In this document: piece after piece, positions 8,033 to 16,601 of the stretch
Layout of the letters: each line of letters begins with the position of its first letter
How positions within the stretch are numbered: the first letter of the stretch is position 1
Assembly (NCBI RefSeq): GCF_009363275.1
Contig: NZ_CP045324.1
Span: forward strand, 620,001 to 684,000
DNA from: Marinobacter sp. THAF197a
GTDB lineage: Bacteria > Pseudomonadota > Gammaproteobacteria > Pseudomonadales > Oleiphilaceae
Length of the DNA stretch: 64,000 nucleotides
Direction of reading: 5' to 3'
Notes under the pieces: generated by a model
Databases searched by the model: none
Seen by the model: only the letters and a program-made list of their open reading frames with translations
What the model was told of the DNA's origin: nothing
Position numbers and translations under genes: made by a program

Positions 8033-8557
8033 TCAGTTCAGGCGCGAAGGTCGGTGAATGGTAAAGGTGATTGGCTGGCCGCTTTTCACCTGTATGCCTT
8101 CGCGATCCACGATGTGAACGCCCGCCTGATGGGTGCCCCGGTCAATATTGCGGACGGTGATGGAGCCTGAGGTGCTTTGGCCAACTGGCTGGCCGTCCAG
8201 GGTAACCTCATAGCGATGACCGCGCCGCAGGCTCGGGGTGCTGCGCACTTCAAAGGTGACGTCGCCGTTGCCACTGTGGAAGGCCTGATCGTTCTCAGGG
8301 GAGATCAGGGACAGGCTCTCATAGGCTGCGCCTTCGCGCTCCACTTCCTCAAGCAACTGTTCGGTTTCTCTCACCGCGTCAGGCTTTGGCAGTGTGATGG
8401 TGGTTACCGGTTTAACCTCGATTTCTTCCCCACCCTGCATGGGCTCGTCCGAGAAGGTTACATTGCCCTGGGCATCCACATGGCGGTAAACCTCTGCGTG
8501 GGCGGATGCGGTGGCCAGCAGTAACAAGCCGGTTGCGAGCGTGAGCGGTGCTTTCAT
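8033..8557 (-). CDS. DUF4124 domain-containing periplasmic protein
   Basis: This 174-residue exported protein of unknown function has a signal peptide (MKAPLTLATGLLLLATASAHA). The DUF4124 motif follows at once: VYRHVDAQGNVTFSDEPMQGGEEIEV. The C-terminal half is an Ig-like or beta-sandwich segment (VTFEVRSTPSLRRGHRYEVTLDG), as often seen in this group. I chose the ATG at 8557 because it starts the signal peptide and has an AGG upstream; a longer frame to 8611 would bury the signal peptide. It lies between glnA and ntrB on the same strand, an arrangement recalled from Pseudomonas-like genomes. The link to nitrogen control is by position only. Confidence 0.85.
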   Translation of the reverse strand: MKAPLTLATGLLLLATASAHAEVYRHVDAQGNVTFSDEPMQGGEEIEVKPVTTITLPKPDAVRETEQLLEEVEREGAAYESLSLISPENDQAFHSGNGDVTFEVRSTPSLRRGHRYEVTLDGQPVGQSTSGSITVRNIDRGTHQAGVHIVDREGIQVKSGQPITFTIHRPSRLN

Positions 8558-8690
8558 GACAATAACCTGCGGTAGTGAACTGTCTCGATTATCGGCGGCG
8601 GGTGCAGGCATTTCAACGCCGGAGGGCGATCCCTTGGTTACATATCGTTAAGGGCGCGGGGTGTTTGGCGGGATTTGAGAAAAACGGCAC

Positions 8691-8718
8691 AAAAAAGCCC
8701 CGCACGGGGCGGGGCTTT
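8691..8718 (-). terminator. Rho-independent terminator of glnA
   Basis: On the minus strand, stem AAGCCCCGCC / GTGCGGGGCTT ends in a run of six T. It lies about 40 bases past the glnA stop and separates glnA from the downstream DUF4124-ntrBC genes. Confidence 0.85.
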
Positions 8719-8755
8719 CAGGCTTAAATGCCCTGCACCTTATTGGTGCATTGCA

Positions 8756-10159
8756 TTAGCAGGAGTAGTAAAGCTGGAACTCAACCGGGTGAGTGGTCAT
8801 GTTCAGCTTCTCAACTTCACCGCGTTTCAGGTCAATGTAGCCTGCGATCATGTCTTCGGTGAACACGCCGCCACGGGTCAGGAACTCGTGGTCTGCTTCC
8901 AGGCAGTCCAGGGCTTCAGACAGGGTCTCGGCAACCTTCGGAATGTTCAGAGCTTCTTCCTTCGGCAGGTCGTACAGATCCTTGTCCATGGCATCGCCAG
9001 GATGGATCTTGTTCTGGATGCCGTCCAGGCCGGCCATCATCAGGGCAGCGAAGGCAAGGTACGGGTTAGCCGCCGGGTCAGGGAAGCGCACTTCGATACG
9101 ACGTGCTTTCGGGCTGTTTACGTACGGAATACGAATAGACGCGGAACGGTTGCGGGCAGAGTAGGCCAGCATAACCGGTGCTTCATAGCCCGGAACCAGT
9201 CGCTTGTAGCTGTTGGTGGCCGGGTTGGTGAAGGCGTTGATGGCCTTGGCGTGCTTGATCACACCACCGATGTAATACAGAGCGGCTTCGCTCAGGCCCG
9301 CATAGCTGTCGCCGGCGAACAGGTTCTTGCCGTCTTTGCTCAGGGACATGTGTACGTGCATACCGGAACCGTTGTCACCAACCACCGGCTTGGGCATGAA
9401 GGTGGCGGTTTTGCCGTAGGCGTGGGCCACGTTGTGTACGCAGTACTTCAGGATCTGAACTTCGTCAGCCTTGCGGGTCAGGGTGTTGGCGCCAACGCCG
9501 ATTTCACACTGGCCAGCGGTACCCACTTCGTGGTGGTGTACTTCAATTTCCAGACCCATGGATTCCATGGCGGCACACATGGCGCCACGAAGGTCGTGCA
9601 GGCTGTCGACCGGCGGAACCGGGAAATAGCCGCCTTTAACGCCTGGGCGGTGGCCGATGTTGTTGCGATCGAAATCTTCGCCGGAAACCCAGGCAGCTTC
9701 TTCGGAGTGGATGTGGTAAGACGCACCTTGCATGTCCACATTCCATTTAACGGAGTCGAACACGAAGAACTCGGGCTCCGGGCCAAACAGCGCGCCATCG
9801 GCGATGCCGGTGGACTTCAGGTATTCTTCGGCACGACGGGCAACAGAGCGGGGATCGCGCTCATAACCCTGCATGGTAGACGGCTCTACAATGTTGCAGG
9901 TGATGTTGACAGTGGTTTCTTCGGTGAACGGATCCAGTACGGCGGTCTCGTCGTCCGGCATCAGGATCATGTCGGATTCGTTGATACCTTTCCAGCCAGC
10001 AATAGAGGAGCCGTCAAACATTTTGCCGTCAGCAAAGAAATCTTCATCGGCTTCGGTGGCGGGCAGGGTGACGTGCTGCTCTTTTCCGCGGCTGTCGGTG
10101 AAGCGCAGGTCAATCCATTTCACTTCGTGTTCTTTGATCAAATCAATCGTCTTGGACAT
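8756..10159 (-). CDS. glnA: Glutamine synthetase, type I, adenylylatable
   Basis: This enzyme makes glutamine from glutamate, ammonia and ATP in the cytoplasm as a dodecamer. The 467-residue protein carries the family motifs: FDGSSIAGWKGINESDM in the N-terminal domain, GPEPEFFVFD, HHHEVGTAGQCEIG, the ATP-binding KPVVGDNGSGMHVH, and RNRSASIRIP. The adenylylation site KDLYDLP lies near residue 397, so it is the beta subtype controlled by GlnE, whose gene is at 20205-23111. The start has a GGAG ribosome site 10 bases upstream. Expression is predicted from a sigma-54 promoter at 10294-10309 with NtrC sites near 10395-10424, giving a leader of about 124 bases. A terminator follows the gene. Confidence 0.98.
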   Translation of the reverse strand: MSKTIDLIKEHEVKWIDLRFTDSRGKEQHVTLPATEADEDFFADGKMFDGSSIAGWKGINESDMILMPDDETAVLDPFTEETTVNITCNIVEPSTMQGYERDPRSVARRAEEYLKSTGIADGALFGPEPEFFVFDSVKWNVDMQGASYHIHSEEAAWVSGEDFDRNNIGHRPGVKGGYFPVPPVDSLHDLRGAMCAAMESMGLEIEVHHHEVGTAGQCEIGVGANTLTRKADEVQILKYCVHNVAHAYGKTATFMPKPVVGDNGSGMHVHMSLSKDGKNLFAGDSYAGLSEAALYYIGGVIKHAKAINAFTNPATNSYKRLVPGYEAPVMLAYSARNRSASIRIPYVNSPKARRIEVRFPDPAANPYLAFAALMMAGLDGIQNKIHPGDAMDKDLYDLPKEEALNIPKVAETLSEALDCLEADHEFLTRGGVFTEDMIAGYIDLKRGEVEKLNMTTHPVEFQLYYSC

Positions 10160-10293
10160 TGTGCATGCTCCGTAGTGATGTCGTGTTCGTTATGCCGGAT
10201 CGTTCAGCGGGCTGAAGCCCGATCTTTTTCAGGTCAGGGCAGCTTAACAGAAGCTGTTGGCTCTTACCTTTCAATTACGGCTGCACAAGGATA

Positions 10294-10309
10294 AGCAAGG
10301 GGCTTGCCA
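10294..10309 (-). promoter_or_regulatory. Predicted sigma-54 promoter of glnA
   Basis: The minus strand reads TGGCAAGCCCCTTGCT, a near-consensus -24/-12 element with GG-N10-GC spacing. The predicted transcript start is about 10283. Confidence 0.8.
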
Positions 10310-10394
10310 GTTTTTCGGTTTTGCGCCAGAACAGCGCAGCGGCAAGGCTTTGGGGCGATTCTGGCGCACCGGAGTGCAGCTTACAGGCATTGGT

Positions 10395-10411
10395 TGCACT
10401 GAATGTGTGCA
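10395..10411 (-). promoter_or_regulatory. NtrC-like site, glnA enhancer
   Basis: TGCACTGAATGTGTGCA has the 7-3-7 dyad form. It shares its last four bases with the next site and is centred about 120 bases upstream of the predicted glnA transcript start. Confidence 0.55.
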
Positions 10412-10424
10412 CTTTATTGGTGCA
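10408..10424 (-). promoter_or_regulatory. NtrC site, glnA enhancer
   Basis: TGCACTTTATTGGTGCA is a near-perfect NtrC dyad about 133 bases upstream of the predicted glnA transcript start. The rest of the 391-base glnA-typA gap (10160-10550) must also hold the typA promoter, which I could not place with confidence. Confidence 0.75.
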
Positions 10425-10550
10425 TTGATTCTTATCCTGCCTGATAACGGTGCATTAGCCGATTGGTTACATATTAGGCACTATTCTTCATATTATCGAC
10501 ATGGACTTTTCTATATACTGCTCGCCGCTAAATTCTGCAGGATACCCGTT

Positions 10551-12362
10551 GTGATTGATAAGCTTAGAAACGTTGCCATTATTGCCCACGTTGACCACGG
10601 TAAAACCACCCTGGTTGACCAATTGTTGCGCCAGTCTGGAACTTTGGACCGTAAAGAGCTCGAAAACGAGCGCGTTATGGACTCCAACGACCAGGAAAAA
10701 GAGCGTGGCATCACCATTCTGGCGAAGAATACCGCGCTGAAATGGAAAGACTACGACATCAACATCGTGGACACCCCGGGGCACGCGGATTTTGGTGGCG
10801 AAGTTGAGCGAGTCATGAGCATGGTAGACAGTGTGCTGTTGGTGGTGGATTCCATTGATGGCCCGATGCCGCAGACCCGTTTTGTAACCCAGAAGGCGTT
10901 TGCCGCTGGCCTGCGCCCGATCGTGGTGGTTAACAAGATTGACCGCCCCGGCGCGCGCCCGGACTGGGTGGTGGATCAGGTATTTGACCTGTTCGATAAC
11001 CTTGGTGCCACCGACGAGCAGTTGGACTTCCCGATTGTTTACGCCAGTGCCCTGAACGGCATTGCCGGCATGGAGCATGAAAACCTGGACGACAACATGG
11101 ATGCCGTATTCCAGGCGATTGTCGACCATGTGCCCGCGCCTTCCGTAGATCTGGACGGCCCGTTCCAGATGCAGATTTCCCAGTTGGACTACAACAGCTT
11201 CCTGGGCGTGATCGGTATCGGCCGCATTATGCGTGGCAAGGTCAGAACCAACACTCCGGTGGTGGCTGTCGGTGCCGATGGCAAGAAGCGTAATGGTCGT
11301 ATCCTGAAAATCATGGGCCACTCCGGTCTGCAGCGTGTGGAAGTTGAAGAAGCGCAGGCTGGCGACATTGTGTGCGTGAGTGGTCTGGATCAGCTGTACA
11401 TCTCTGATACCTTATGCGATCCCGCCAATGTTGAGGCACTGCCGGCGCTGACCGTTGACGAACCCACGGTATCCATGACCTTCCAGGTCAACGATTCACC
11501 GTTTGCTGGCAAAGAAGGCAAGTACGTGACCAGCCGTAACATCAAGGAACGTCTGGAAAAAGAACTGCTGCACAACGTGGCGCTACGGGTAGAAGAAGGG
11601 GACTCTGCTGACAAGTTCAAGGTCTCCGGCCGGGGTGAGCTGCACCTGTCCGTATTGATCGAGAACATGCGCCGTGAGAACTTCGAGTTGGCCGTGGGCC
11701 GCCCGGAGGTTGTGATCAAGGAGATCGATGGCGTCAAGCAAGAGCCTTACGAGAACGTGATCATTGACATTGAAGAGCAGCACCAGGGTTCCATTATGGA
11801 ACAGATGGGGCTGCGCAAGGGCGACATGACCAACATGATCCCGGACGGCAAGGGTCGTATTCGCCTGGAATACACCATTCCGGCCCGCGGCCTGATTGGT
11901 TTCCGGAATACCTTCCTGACCATGACATCGGGCACCGGTATTCTGACGTCTACCTTCAGCCACTACGGCCCGATCAAGCTGGGTGACGTAACCAGCCGCC
12001 AGAATGGTGTGATTGTCTCCATGGCCACTGGCACGGCGCTGACCTACTCCCTGGAAACCCTGCAGAGCCGTGGCAAGCTGTTCCTCGACCCGGGCCAGGA
12101 GATCTATGAAGGCCAGCTGTGTGGTATTCACAGTCGCGACAACGACTTGGTGGTTAACCCCACCAAGGGCAAGAAACTGGACAACATGCGTGCCTCTGGT
12201 AAAGACGAAGTGATCGGGCTGGTGCCGCCCATCAAGTTCACCCTGGAGCAGGCGCTGGAGTTCATTGACGACGACGAGCTGGTGGAAGTAACGCCCAAGT
12301 CGATCCGTCTGCGCAAGAAGCTTCTGACCGAGAACGAGCGTAAGCGCGCGGGTAAGAAGTAA
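10551..12362 (+). CDS. typA: Ribosome-associated GTPase TypA/BipA
   Basis: TypA is a translational GTPase that binds the 70S ribosome and aids 50S assembly and growth under stress or cold. The 603-residue product shows the G-domain motifs AHVDHGKTT (G1), RGITI (G2), DTPGHADFGGEVER (G3) and NKIDRPGARP (G4). EF-G-like domains and the TypA-specific C-terminal domain follow. I chose the GTG at 10551 because translation then begins VIDKLRNVAIIAH, matching known TypA N-termini, and AGGA lies 9 bases upstream. The open frame extends further upstream, but that part is unrelated to TypA. It is divergent from glnA, as in Pseudomonas and enterics. Confidence 0.97.
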   Translation: MIDKLRNVAIIAHVDHGKTTLVDQLLRQSGTLDRKELENERVMDSNDQEKERGITILAKNTALKWKDYDINIVDTPGHADFGGEVERVMSMVDSVLLVVDSIDGPMPQTRFVTQKAFAAGLRPIVVVNKIDRPGARPDWVVDQVFDLFDNLGATDEQLDFPIVYASALNGIAGMEHENLDDNMDAVFQAIVDHVPAPSVDLDGPFQMQISQLDYNSFLGVIGIGRIMRGKVRTNTPVVAVGADGKKRNGRILKIMGHSGLQRVEVEEAQAGDIVCVSGLDQLYISDTLCDPANVEALPALTVDEPTVSMTFQVNDSPFAGKEGKYVTSRNIKERLEKELLHNVALRVEEGDSADKFKVSGRGELHLSVLIENMRRENFELAVGRPEVVIKEIDGVKQEPYENVIIDIEEQHQGSIMEQMGLRKGDMTNMIPDGKGRIRLEYTIPARGLIGFRNTFLTMTSGTGILTSTFSHYGPIKLGDVTSRQNGVIVSMATGTALTYSLETLQSRGKLFLDPGQEIYEGQLCGIHSRDNDLVVNPTKGKKLDNMRASGKDEVIGLVPPIKFTLEQALEFIDDDELVEVTPKSIRLRKKLLTENERKRAGKK

Positions 12363-12369
12363 CAGACTT

Positions 12370-12543
12370 TTTGCCACAAAAGAACACGAAAGAAAGAAAC
12401 TGATTGGCCACGGACACTCACTGACCCTCACGGACAAAAATGCTTTTGGCAGTTGTCCGTGTAATTCCGTGAGTGTCCGTGGCAAAAAAATAATCATTTT
12501 CTTTTAAGTTTTTTTCGTGTTCTTTCGTGGATTTCGTGGCAAA
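12370..12543. repeat. Nested imperfect inverted repeat (large stem-loop) after typA
   Basis: This is a two-level dyad. The outer arms are TTTGCCAC (12370-12377) with GTGGCAAA (12536-12543), and a 13-base arm 12379-12391 with 12513-12525. The inner arms are 15 bases (12407-12421 with 12469-12483) and 9 bases (12429-12437 with 12453-12461), separated by equal 7-base mismatched segments around a 15-base loop. The inner part is built from repeats of CACGGACA and the outer part from GAACACGAAA. There is no reading frame in it. It could end typA transcription, but the composition suggests a dispersed repeat. Confidence 0.85.
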
Positions 12544-12611
12544 GCAATCCCTCCTTTATTGTCCCCACCCAACTCAGCTAGACTGCCGTTATCCCTGAAA
12601 CGGAGTTCGTC

Positions 12612-13574
12612 ATGCTGAGCCTGTATCCTGAAATTCAGCCATACGCTCGTCATCACCTTGCGGTGGAAGAGCCTCATGAGCTTTACCTGGAGGAGTCCGG
12701 CAATCCGGAGGGTATTCCTGTGTTAGTGGTGCATGGGGGCCCGGGTGGTGGTTGTGAGGATAATCACCGGCGATATTTTGATGCTGAACGCTTCCGGATC
12801 ATTCTGATGGACCAGCGCGGGGCAGGGCGATCCACGCCGCTTGCGGAACTGGAAGGCAATAGCACAGACAAGCTGGTGGAGGACATGGAAACCGTTCGCC
12901 AGTTTCTGGGTATTGATCGCTGGCTGCTGTTTGGCGGCAGCTGGGGCTCCACCCTCAGCCTGGTGTATGCTCAGGCCTACCCGGAGCGGGTCACCGGGCT
13001 GGTACTCCGTGGCATTTTTCTGTGCCGGCCCAAGGATATCCATTGGTTCTATCAGGAAGGCGCCAGCCGCGTGTTTCCGGACTACTGGCAGGATTTCGTG
13101 TCACCCATCCCGGAAGTGGAGCGTGATGATCTGGTGCCGGCCTATTACCGCAGGCTGACCAGCCCCAACGAGCTTGAGCAGATTCAGGCGGCCAAGGCCT
13201 GGTCAGTCTGGGAAGGACGTTGCGCAACCCTGCATCCTAATCCCGGAGTGGTCGAGCGCTTCGCCCACCCCCATGTGGCGATTGCCCTGGCACGGATTGA
13301 GTGCCATTACTTCATGAACCAGGCGTTTTTGGCGGCTGACCAGATTGTGCGCAATGCATCAAGGCTGGCGGGGATTCCGGGGGTGATTGTTCACGGACGC
13401 TATGACATGGTTTGCCCTCTGGATAACGCCCTCGCGCTAAGCCAGGCTTGGCCCGAAGCGGGTCTGCGTATTATTCGCGATGCAGGGCATTCCGCGTCTG
13501 AACCTGCCATTGTCGATGCACTGATTCGGGCCGTTGAGGATGTGGTGTCACAAACTGACTCGCCCGCCGGGTGA
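12612..13574 (+). CDS. pip: Proline iminopeptidase (peptidase S33)
   Basis: This cytoplasmic alpha/beta hydrolase removes N-terminal proline from peptides. The 320-residue length fits the family. Motifs seen are the oxyanion HGGPGGG near residue 41, DQRGAGRS, the nucleophile elbow GGSWGS (catalytic Ser about residue 110), the Asp region VHGRYDMVCP and the catalytic His in DAGHSASEP near the C-terminus. The ATG has a GGAG about 7 bases upstream. The next gene is dtd, and the same pip-dtd pairing is recalled from Pseudomonas. Confidence 0.95.
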   Translation: MLSLYPEIQPYARHHLAVEEPHELYLEESGNPEGIPVLVVHGGPGGGCEDNHRRYFDAERFRIILMDQRGAGRSTPLAELEGNSTDKLVEDMETVRQFLGIDRWLLFGGSWGSTLSLVYAQAYPERVTGLVLRGIFLCRPKDIHWFYQEGASRVFPDYWQDFVSPIPEVERDDLVPAYYRRLTSPNELEQIQAAKAWSVWEGRCATLHPNPGVVERFAHPHVAIALARIECHYFMNQAFLAADQIVRNASRLAGIPGVIVHGRYDMVCPLDNALALSQAWPEAGLRIIRDAGHSASEPAIVDALIRAVEDVVSQTDSPAG

Positions 13575-13680
13575 CTGGATTATCTTTTCTTGATCTGAGG
13601 GGTTGCGGCCGGTGTTGCGCGCCGATACACTCTCGACGTTTCTGATTTTTAACCCTCGAAGTTGTTGCTCAAGGGACTGA

Positions 13681-14136
13681 ATGAAAGGACTTATCCAGCG
13701 AGTATCAGAAGCCAGCGTGACGGTTGACGGCCGGAAAATTGCCAGCATTGGCAAGGGGCTTTTGTTGCTGTTGGGTGTTGAAAGGGACGACTCACCGAGT
13801 GAGGCAAAGGAACTGTGCCGAAAAATTCTCTCCTATCGGGTTTTTCCAGACGAGCAAGGCCGCATGAACATTAACGTTCAGGATGCGGGCGGCTCCATCC
13901 TTGTTGTTCCCCAGTTTACCCTTGCGGCCGACACCAGTTCAGGCACCCGGCCGGGCTTTTCCCTGGCTGCTGCACCGGAACTGGCCGTCTCGTTGTATCG
14001 CGAGTTCCTGCTCAGTGCCCGTAACCAAATGGGGAGCGAGCGTGTGGAAGAGGGGGAGTTTGGCGCGGATATGAGTGTGGCGCTTATCAATGACGGGCCA
14101 GTCACCTTTTTGCTGGAGGTTGCGCAGAAACATTAA
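13681..14136 (+). CDS. dtd: D-aminoacyl-tRNA deacylase with a PQFTL motif
   Basis: This enzyme hydrolyses D-aminoacyl-tRNAs (and glycine mischarged on tRNA-Ala) and protects translation. The 151-residue protein starts MKGLIQRVSEASVTVDG and has the NDGPVT motif near the C-terminus, both typical. The other signature, normally SQFTL, reads PQFTL here: Pro77 is encoded by CCC at 13909-13911 and replaces the conserved Ser. The remainder of the protein looks intact. The change might alter substrate discrimination. The gene has AAGGGA upstream of its ATG and follows pip by about 100 bases. Confidence 0.93.
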   Translation: MKGLIQRVSEASVTVDGRKIASIGKGLLLLLGVERDDSPSEAKELCRKILSYRVFPDEQGRMNINVQDAGGSILVVPQFTLAADTSSGTRPGFSLAAAPELAVSLYREFLLSARNQMGSERVEEGEFGADMSVALINDGPVTFLLEVAQKH

Positions 14137-14626
14137 TGCCCCGAAATGTTGCGCGTGCCATTTGCCTGCGCGTTTCTGGTGCCACATTGTCGGGTGTATG
14201 GTGTGAAGACGATGTCGTGAAACGGCTTGGCATGGTTTAACTATATGTTTTAGATTGGAAAAGTCTGTTTTGGCCTCGAGTTTGAGTGATCTGCGTATCG
14301 GAAAGCTGGCAAACTTTTGGGCATAAAGGGTTGCCTTGCAGGCACCAAAAAGGCTAAAAACCGGTTGTTAAAAATTTGCAAAAATACATTCACTGTATTA
14401 AAACAAGCTCATCACTAAGAGCTTTAAGAAAGGCTGTTAAGTGGTTGAGATGTAAGGCTCAGCTTGATGGCTTGAGTCATATAAAAAGAAAAAATGTCGT
14501 GTCCCGCAGGATATAAATGGGAGGCGATCAGGAGTCCGGCAAGCGCAGCCCAGGCTGTTTTGCCAGCAAAAATCGGGATTTAGAACCCGTCGAAAACCTG
14601 AGTTAACTCAAAAAGGAAGACGCAAC
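14137..14626. other. 490-base gene-free region upstream of porin
   Basis: I see no credible open reading frame in this stretch. It is AT-richer than its neighbours. It contains a weak stem (TTTTGG at 14315-14320 with CCAAAA at 14345-14350, enclosing TGCC/GGCA) and ends in the ribosome site AAGGAAG before the porin. It probably holds the porin promoter and a long leader. A poor -35/-10 pair (TTGGCA at 14227, TTAGAT at 14250) is the best promoter I could see, and I do not rely on it. Confidence 0.5.
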
Positions 14627-15640
14627 ATGAAAAAAACTATCCTTGCTTCTGCTATCGCAGCTGCAACTTTCTCTGGCGCTGCTCTGGCCCAGGAAAGCAA
14701 CCTGCCGACCGTATACGGTAACATTCAGTATGTTCTGAACCACGACAATGTTGACGGTGGCGGTTCTTCTGTTGAGCATCGCGACAACGGTTCGACGCTC
14801 GGTGTGATGCATGACCATGAAATCGCTCCTGGTCTGACTGGTTTCTTCAAGGTCGAAATCGACCGTCTTGGCGCTGACGACATCAATAGTGCGAACGATC
14901 CAGAAGGTCGTTTCCGTATTGATGAAGCGTACATCGGTGTTAAGGGTGAGAACTTCGGCCAGCTCTGGGTTGGTACCGACGACACAATTTACGAGCTAGC
15001 CGTAACAGAGATTTCAGAATTTTACGAAGTCGCACTGCTGAACCAGGCGGTGAGTTATGACACAGGCGAGGGTGACATGGTTCAATACCTGTCTCCTAAT
15101 TTCGGTGGATTGACTATCGGCGCCGCTGTCCAGGTCAACGGTGACGATGAGTTTGGCAAGAAGTCTTACCCATGGCAGCTGGCTGCTATGTACGAGGTTG
15201 ATGCCCTTGAGCTGGCGTTCGCTGTTGACTCAAACGACGGTGGCCGCGCTTATAATCGCATAAGGACCGTTCCCAGCGAGAACAATGAGAATACCTACGG
15301 TCTGCGCGCCAGCTACAACCTGGACAATCTGCGTCTGACCGGTGAATTCCACACTCGTAAAGATGTGGCCGACACCTTTGGCGTGATGGGTATTTATACT
15401 CTTGGTAAGAATCAGTTTGCTCTTTCTTATGAGCTGACTCAGTACGACGACAATTTCAGCGACGCGCAGTTTGCTGACAAAGACATCGACACTGTGACAC
15501 TACAAGCGCTGCACAACCTGTCTGACCACATGTATGTCTACTTCGAGGGCTACCTCGGTGGCGGCGATGACGGCGTATACGGCGTTGCTAACAAGAGTGA
15601 GCGTTCACTCGCTTCCGTTGGTGCTGTTTACTACTTCTGA
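14627..15640 (+). CDS. Outer-membrane general porin (gram-negative porin family)
   Basis: This 337-residue trimeric beta-barrel porin is for diffusion of small solutes. It has a clear signal peptide (MKKTILASAIAAATFSGAALA, cleaved before QES) and starts with the strand TVYGNIQYVL. Further strands alternate in the usual way, including GFFKVEID, RIDEAYIGVKG and FGQLWVGTDD, and the protein ends in the aromatic residue needed for barrel assembly (VGAVYYF). It is rich in Asp and Glu, as is common in marine porins. Substrate selectivity is unknown. The ribosome site AAGGAAG is strong, codon use is regular and a strong terminator follows, so it is probably highly expressed. Confidence 0.92.
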   Translation: MKKTILASAIAAATFSGAALAQESNLPTVYGNIQYVLNHDNVDGGGSSVEHRDNGSTLGVMHDHEIAPGLTGFFKVEIDRLGADDINSANDPEGRFRIDEAYIGVKGENFGQLWVGTDDTIYELAVTEISEFYEVALLNQAVSYDTGEGDMVQYLSPNFGGLTIGAAVQVNGDDEFGKKSYPWQLAAMYEVDALELAFAVDSNDGGRAYNRIRTVPSENNENTYGLRASYNLDNLRLTGEFHTRKDVADTFGVMGIYTLGKNQFALSYELTQYDDNFSDAQFADKDIDTVTLQALHNLSDHMYVYFEGYLGGGDDGVYGVANKSERSLASVGAVYYF

Positions 15641-15670
15641 TCAGCAAACCTGCTAATCAAGTAGTCTCGA

Positions 15671-15700
15671 AAACCGGTGGCTCAGGTCACCGGTTTTTTT
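15671..15700 (+). terminator. Rho-independent terminator of the porin gene
   Basis: Stem AACCGGTG / CACCGGTT with a 9-base spacer and a run of seven T, starting 30 bases after the porin stop. Confidence 0.9.
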
Positions 15701-15733
15701 GTATTTTTAGGGGCCTGTTATTGGGAGTCTGCC

Positions 15734-16591
15734 ATGGAAGTCGAACTTGAAATCAAACTGACTCTATCGGAACGGGCGCAGGCAAAAGCCCTCCAGTGGT
15801 TGCTTGCGCAGCCTGAGGCCAGTCGCGGTGGTCAGAAGGATTTGATGAATCGCTACTACGATACGCCGGACGCAGCGCTTAACAGGGCCAGGGCGGCACT
15901 TCGGGTGAGACAATCTGGAGATCGCTACATCCAGACTCTGAAAACTCAGGGCGAGTTTGTTGATGGTGCCCATCGCCGTCAGGAATGGGAATGGCCGCTG
16001 CCGGGGCCTGAGCTTGACCTGTCATTGCTTGAAGACACGCCATTAAAGCAAAAGCTGGATCTGCAGAAACTCCAAGTGGCCTTCGAAACCAACTTCTCCA
16101 GGCAGGTGGTGATGCTTGAAACTGCGGACGCACTTGTTGAAGTTGCCGTCGATTTTGGCGAGGTCGTCGGGGGTGGGAGGTCTCGTCCCTTGTGCGAGGT
16201 GGAGTTTGAGCTGAAGTCCGGAAACTCGTCACTGCTGTTGAGCTGGGCCAAGGCACTTGCTGTTGAGGTGCCGGTTTTACTGAACCTGATCAGTAAGGCG
16301 GAGCAGGGCTACTATCTTGCGGGTATTACCGGCAGAGAAACACGGGTGGCAGAAGATGGAGAGTGTGCGCGCGGGTTCCTGCGGGCGTTGAGTGACTCCT
16401 GGCTCACAGGGGCTGTGCTGGCATTGCCGGAAGACTGTTTCAGACAATTAACTCAGAAATCCACGGAGTCAGGATGTCATGCTACATGGCGCGAGGTAGA
16501 GGGCTTTCTGAAATCGGGATGCAACACCCGAGATCTGCTTGATCATGTGCCGCGCCTGGGTTTCCTCCAGTTGGCCTTGGCGGAAGGCTGA
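15734..16591 (+). CDS. CYTH-domain protein (probable inorganic triphosphatase)
   Basis: This 285-residue protein of the CYTH tunnel-fold family cleaves inorganic triphosphate or related triphosphates using a divalent metal. It starts MEVELEIKL with the defining ExExK motif. The other expected basic and acidic strands are visible: YYDTPD, ALRVRQ, YIQTLKT, EWEWPL and CEVEFELKSG. The C-terminal third is shorter than the CHAD domain of E. coli YgiF, so it is a CYTH protein with a small tail. I chose the ATG at 15734 because the motif begins there. The longer frame from 15677 would include the porin terminator. Confidence 0.85.
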   Translation: MEVELEIKLTLSERAQAKALQWLLAQPEASRGGQKDLMNRYYDTPDAALNRARAALRVRQSGDRYIQTLKTQGEFVDGAHRRQEWEWPLPGPELDLSLLEDTPLKQKLDLQKLQVAFETNFSRQVVMLETADALVEVAVDFGEVVGGGRSRPLCEVEFELKSGNSSLLLSWAKALAVEVPVLLNLISKAEQGYYLAGITGRETRVAEDGECARGFLRALSDSWLTGAVLALPEDCFRQLTQKSTESGCHATWREVEGFLKSGCNTRDLLDHVPRLGFLQLALAEG

Positions 16592-16601
16592 CGGTGCACA
16601 G

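Noticed and set aside
8675..10294. 539-residue open frame on the plus strand
   Set aside because: It is exactly opposite glnA, whose GC-rich third positions keep the other strand open. There are no recognisable motifs.
10257..10550. 98-residue N-terminal extension of TypA
   Set aside because: It covers the glnA promoter and NtrC sites. The TypA family starts at VIDKLRN, and a ribosome site precedes the GTG at 10551.
11583..12497. 304-residue minus-strand frame
   Set aside because: It is opposite typA and its start runs through the nested repeat after typA; there is no protein family match by eye.
12370..12543. CRISPR-like or tRNA-like structure
   Set aside because: The repeats are inverted, not regularly spaced direct repeats, and no cloverleaf or acceptor end is visible.
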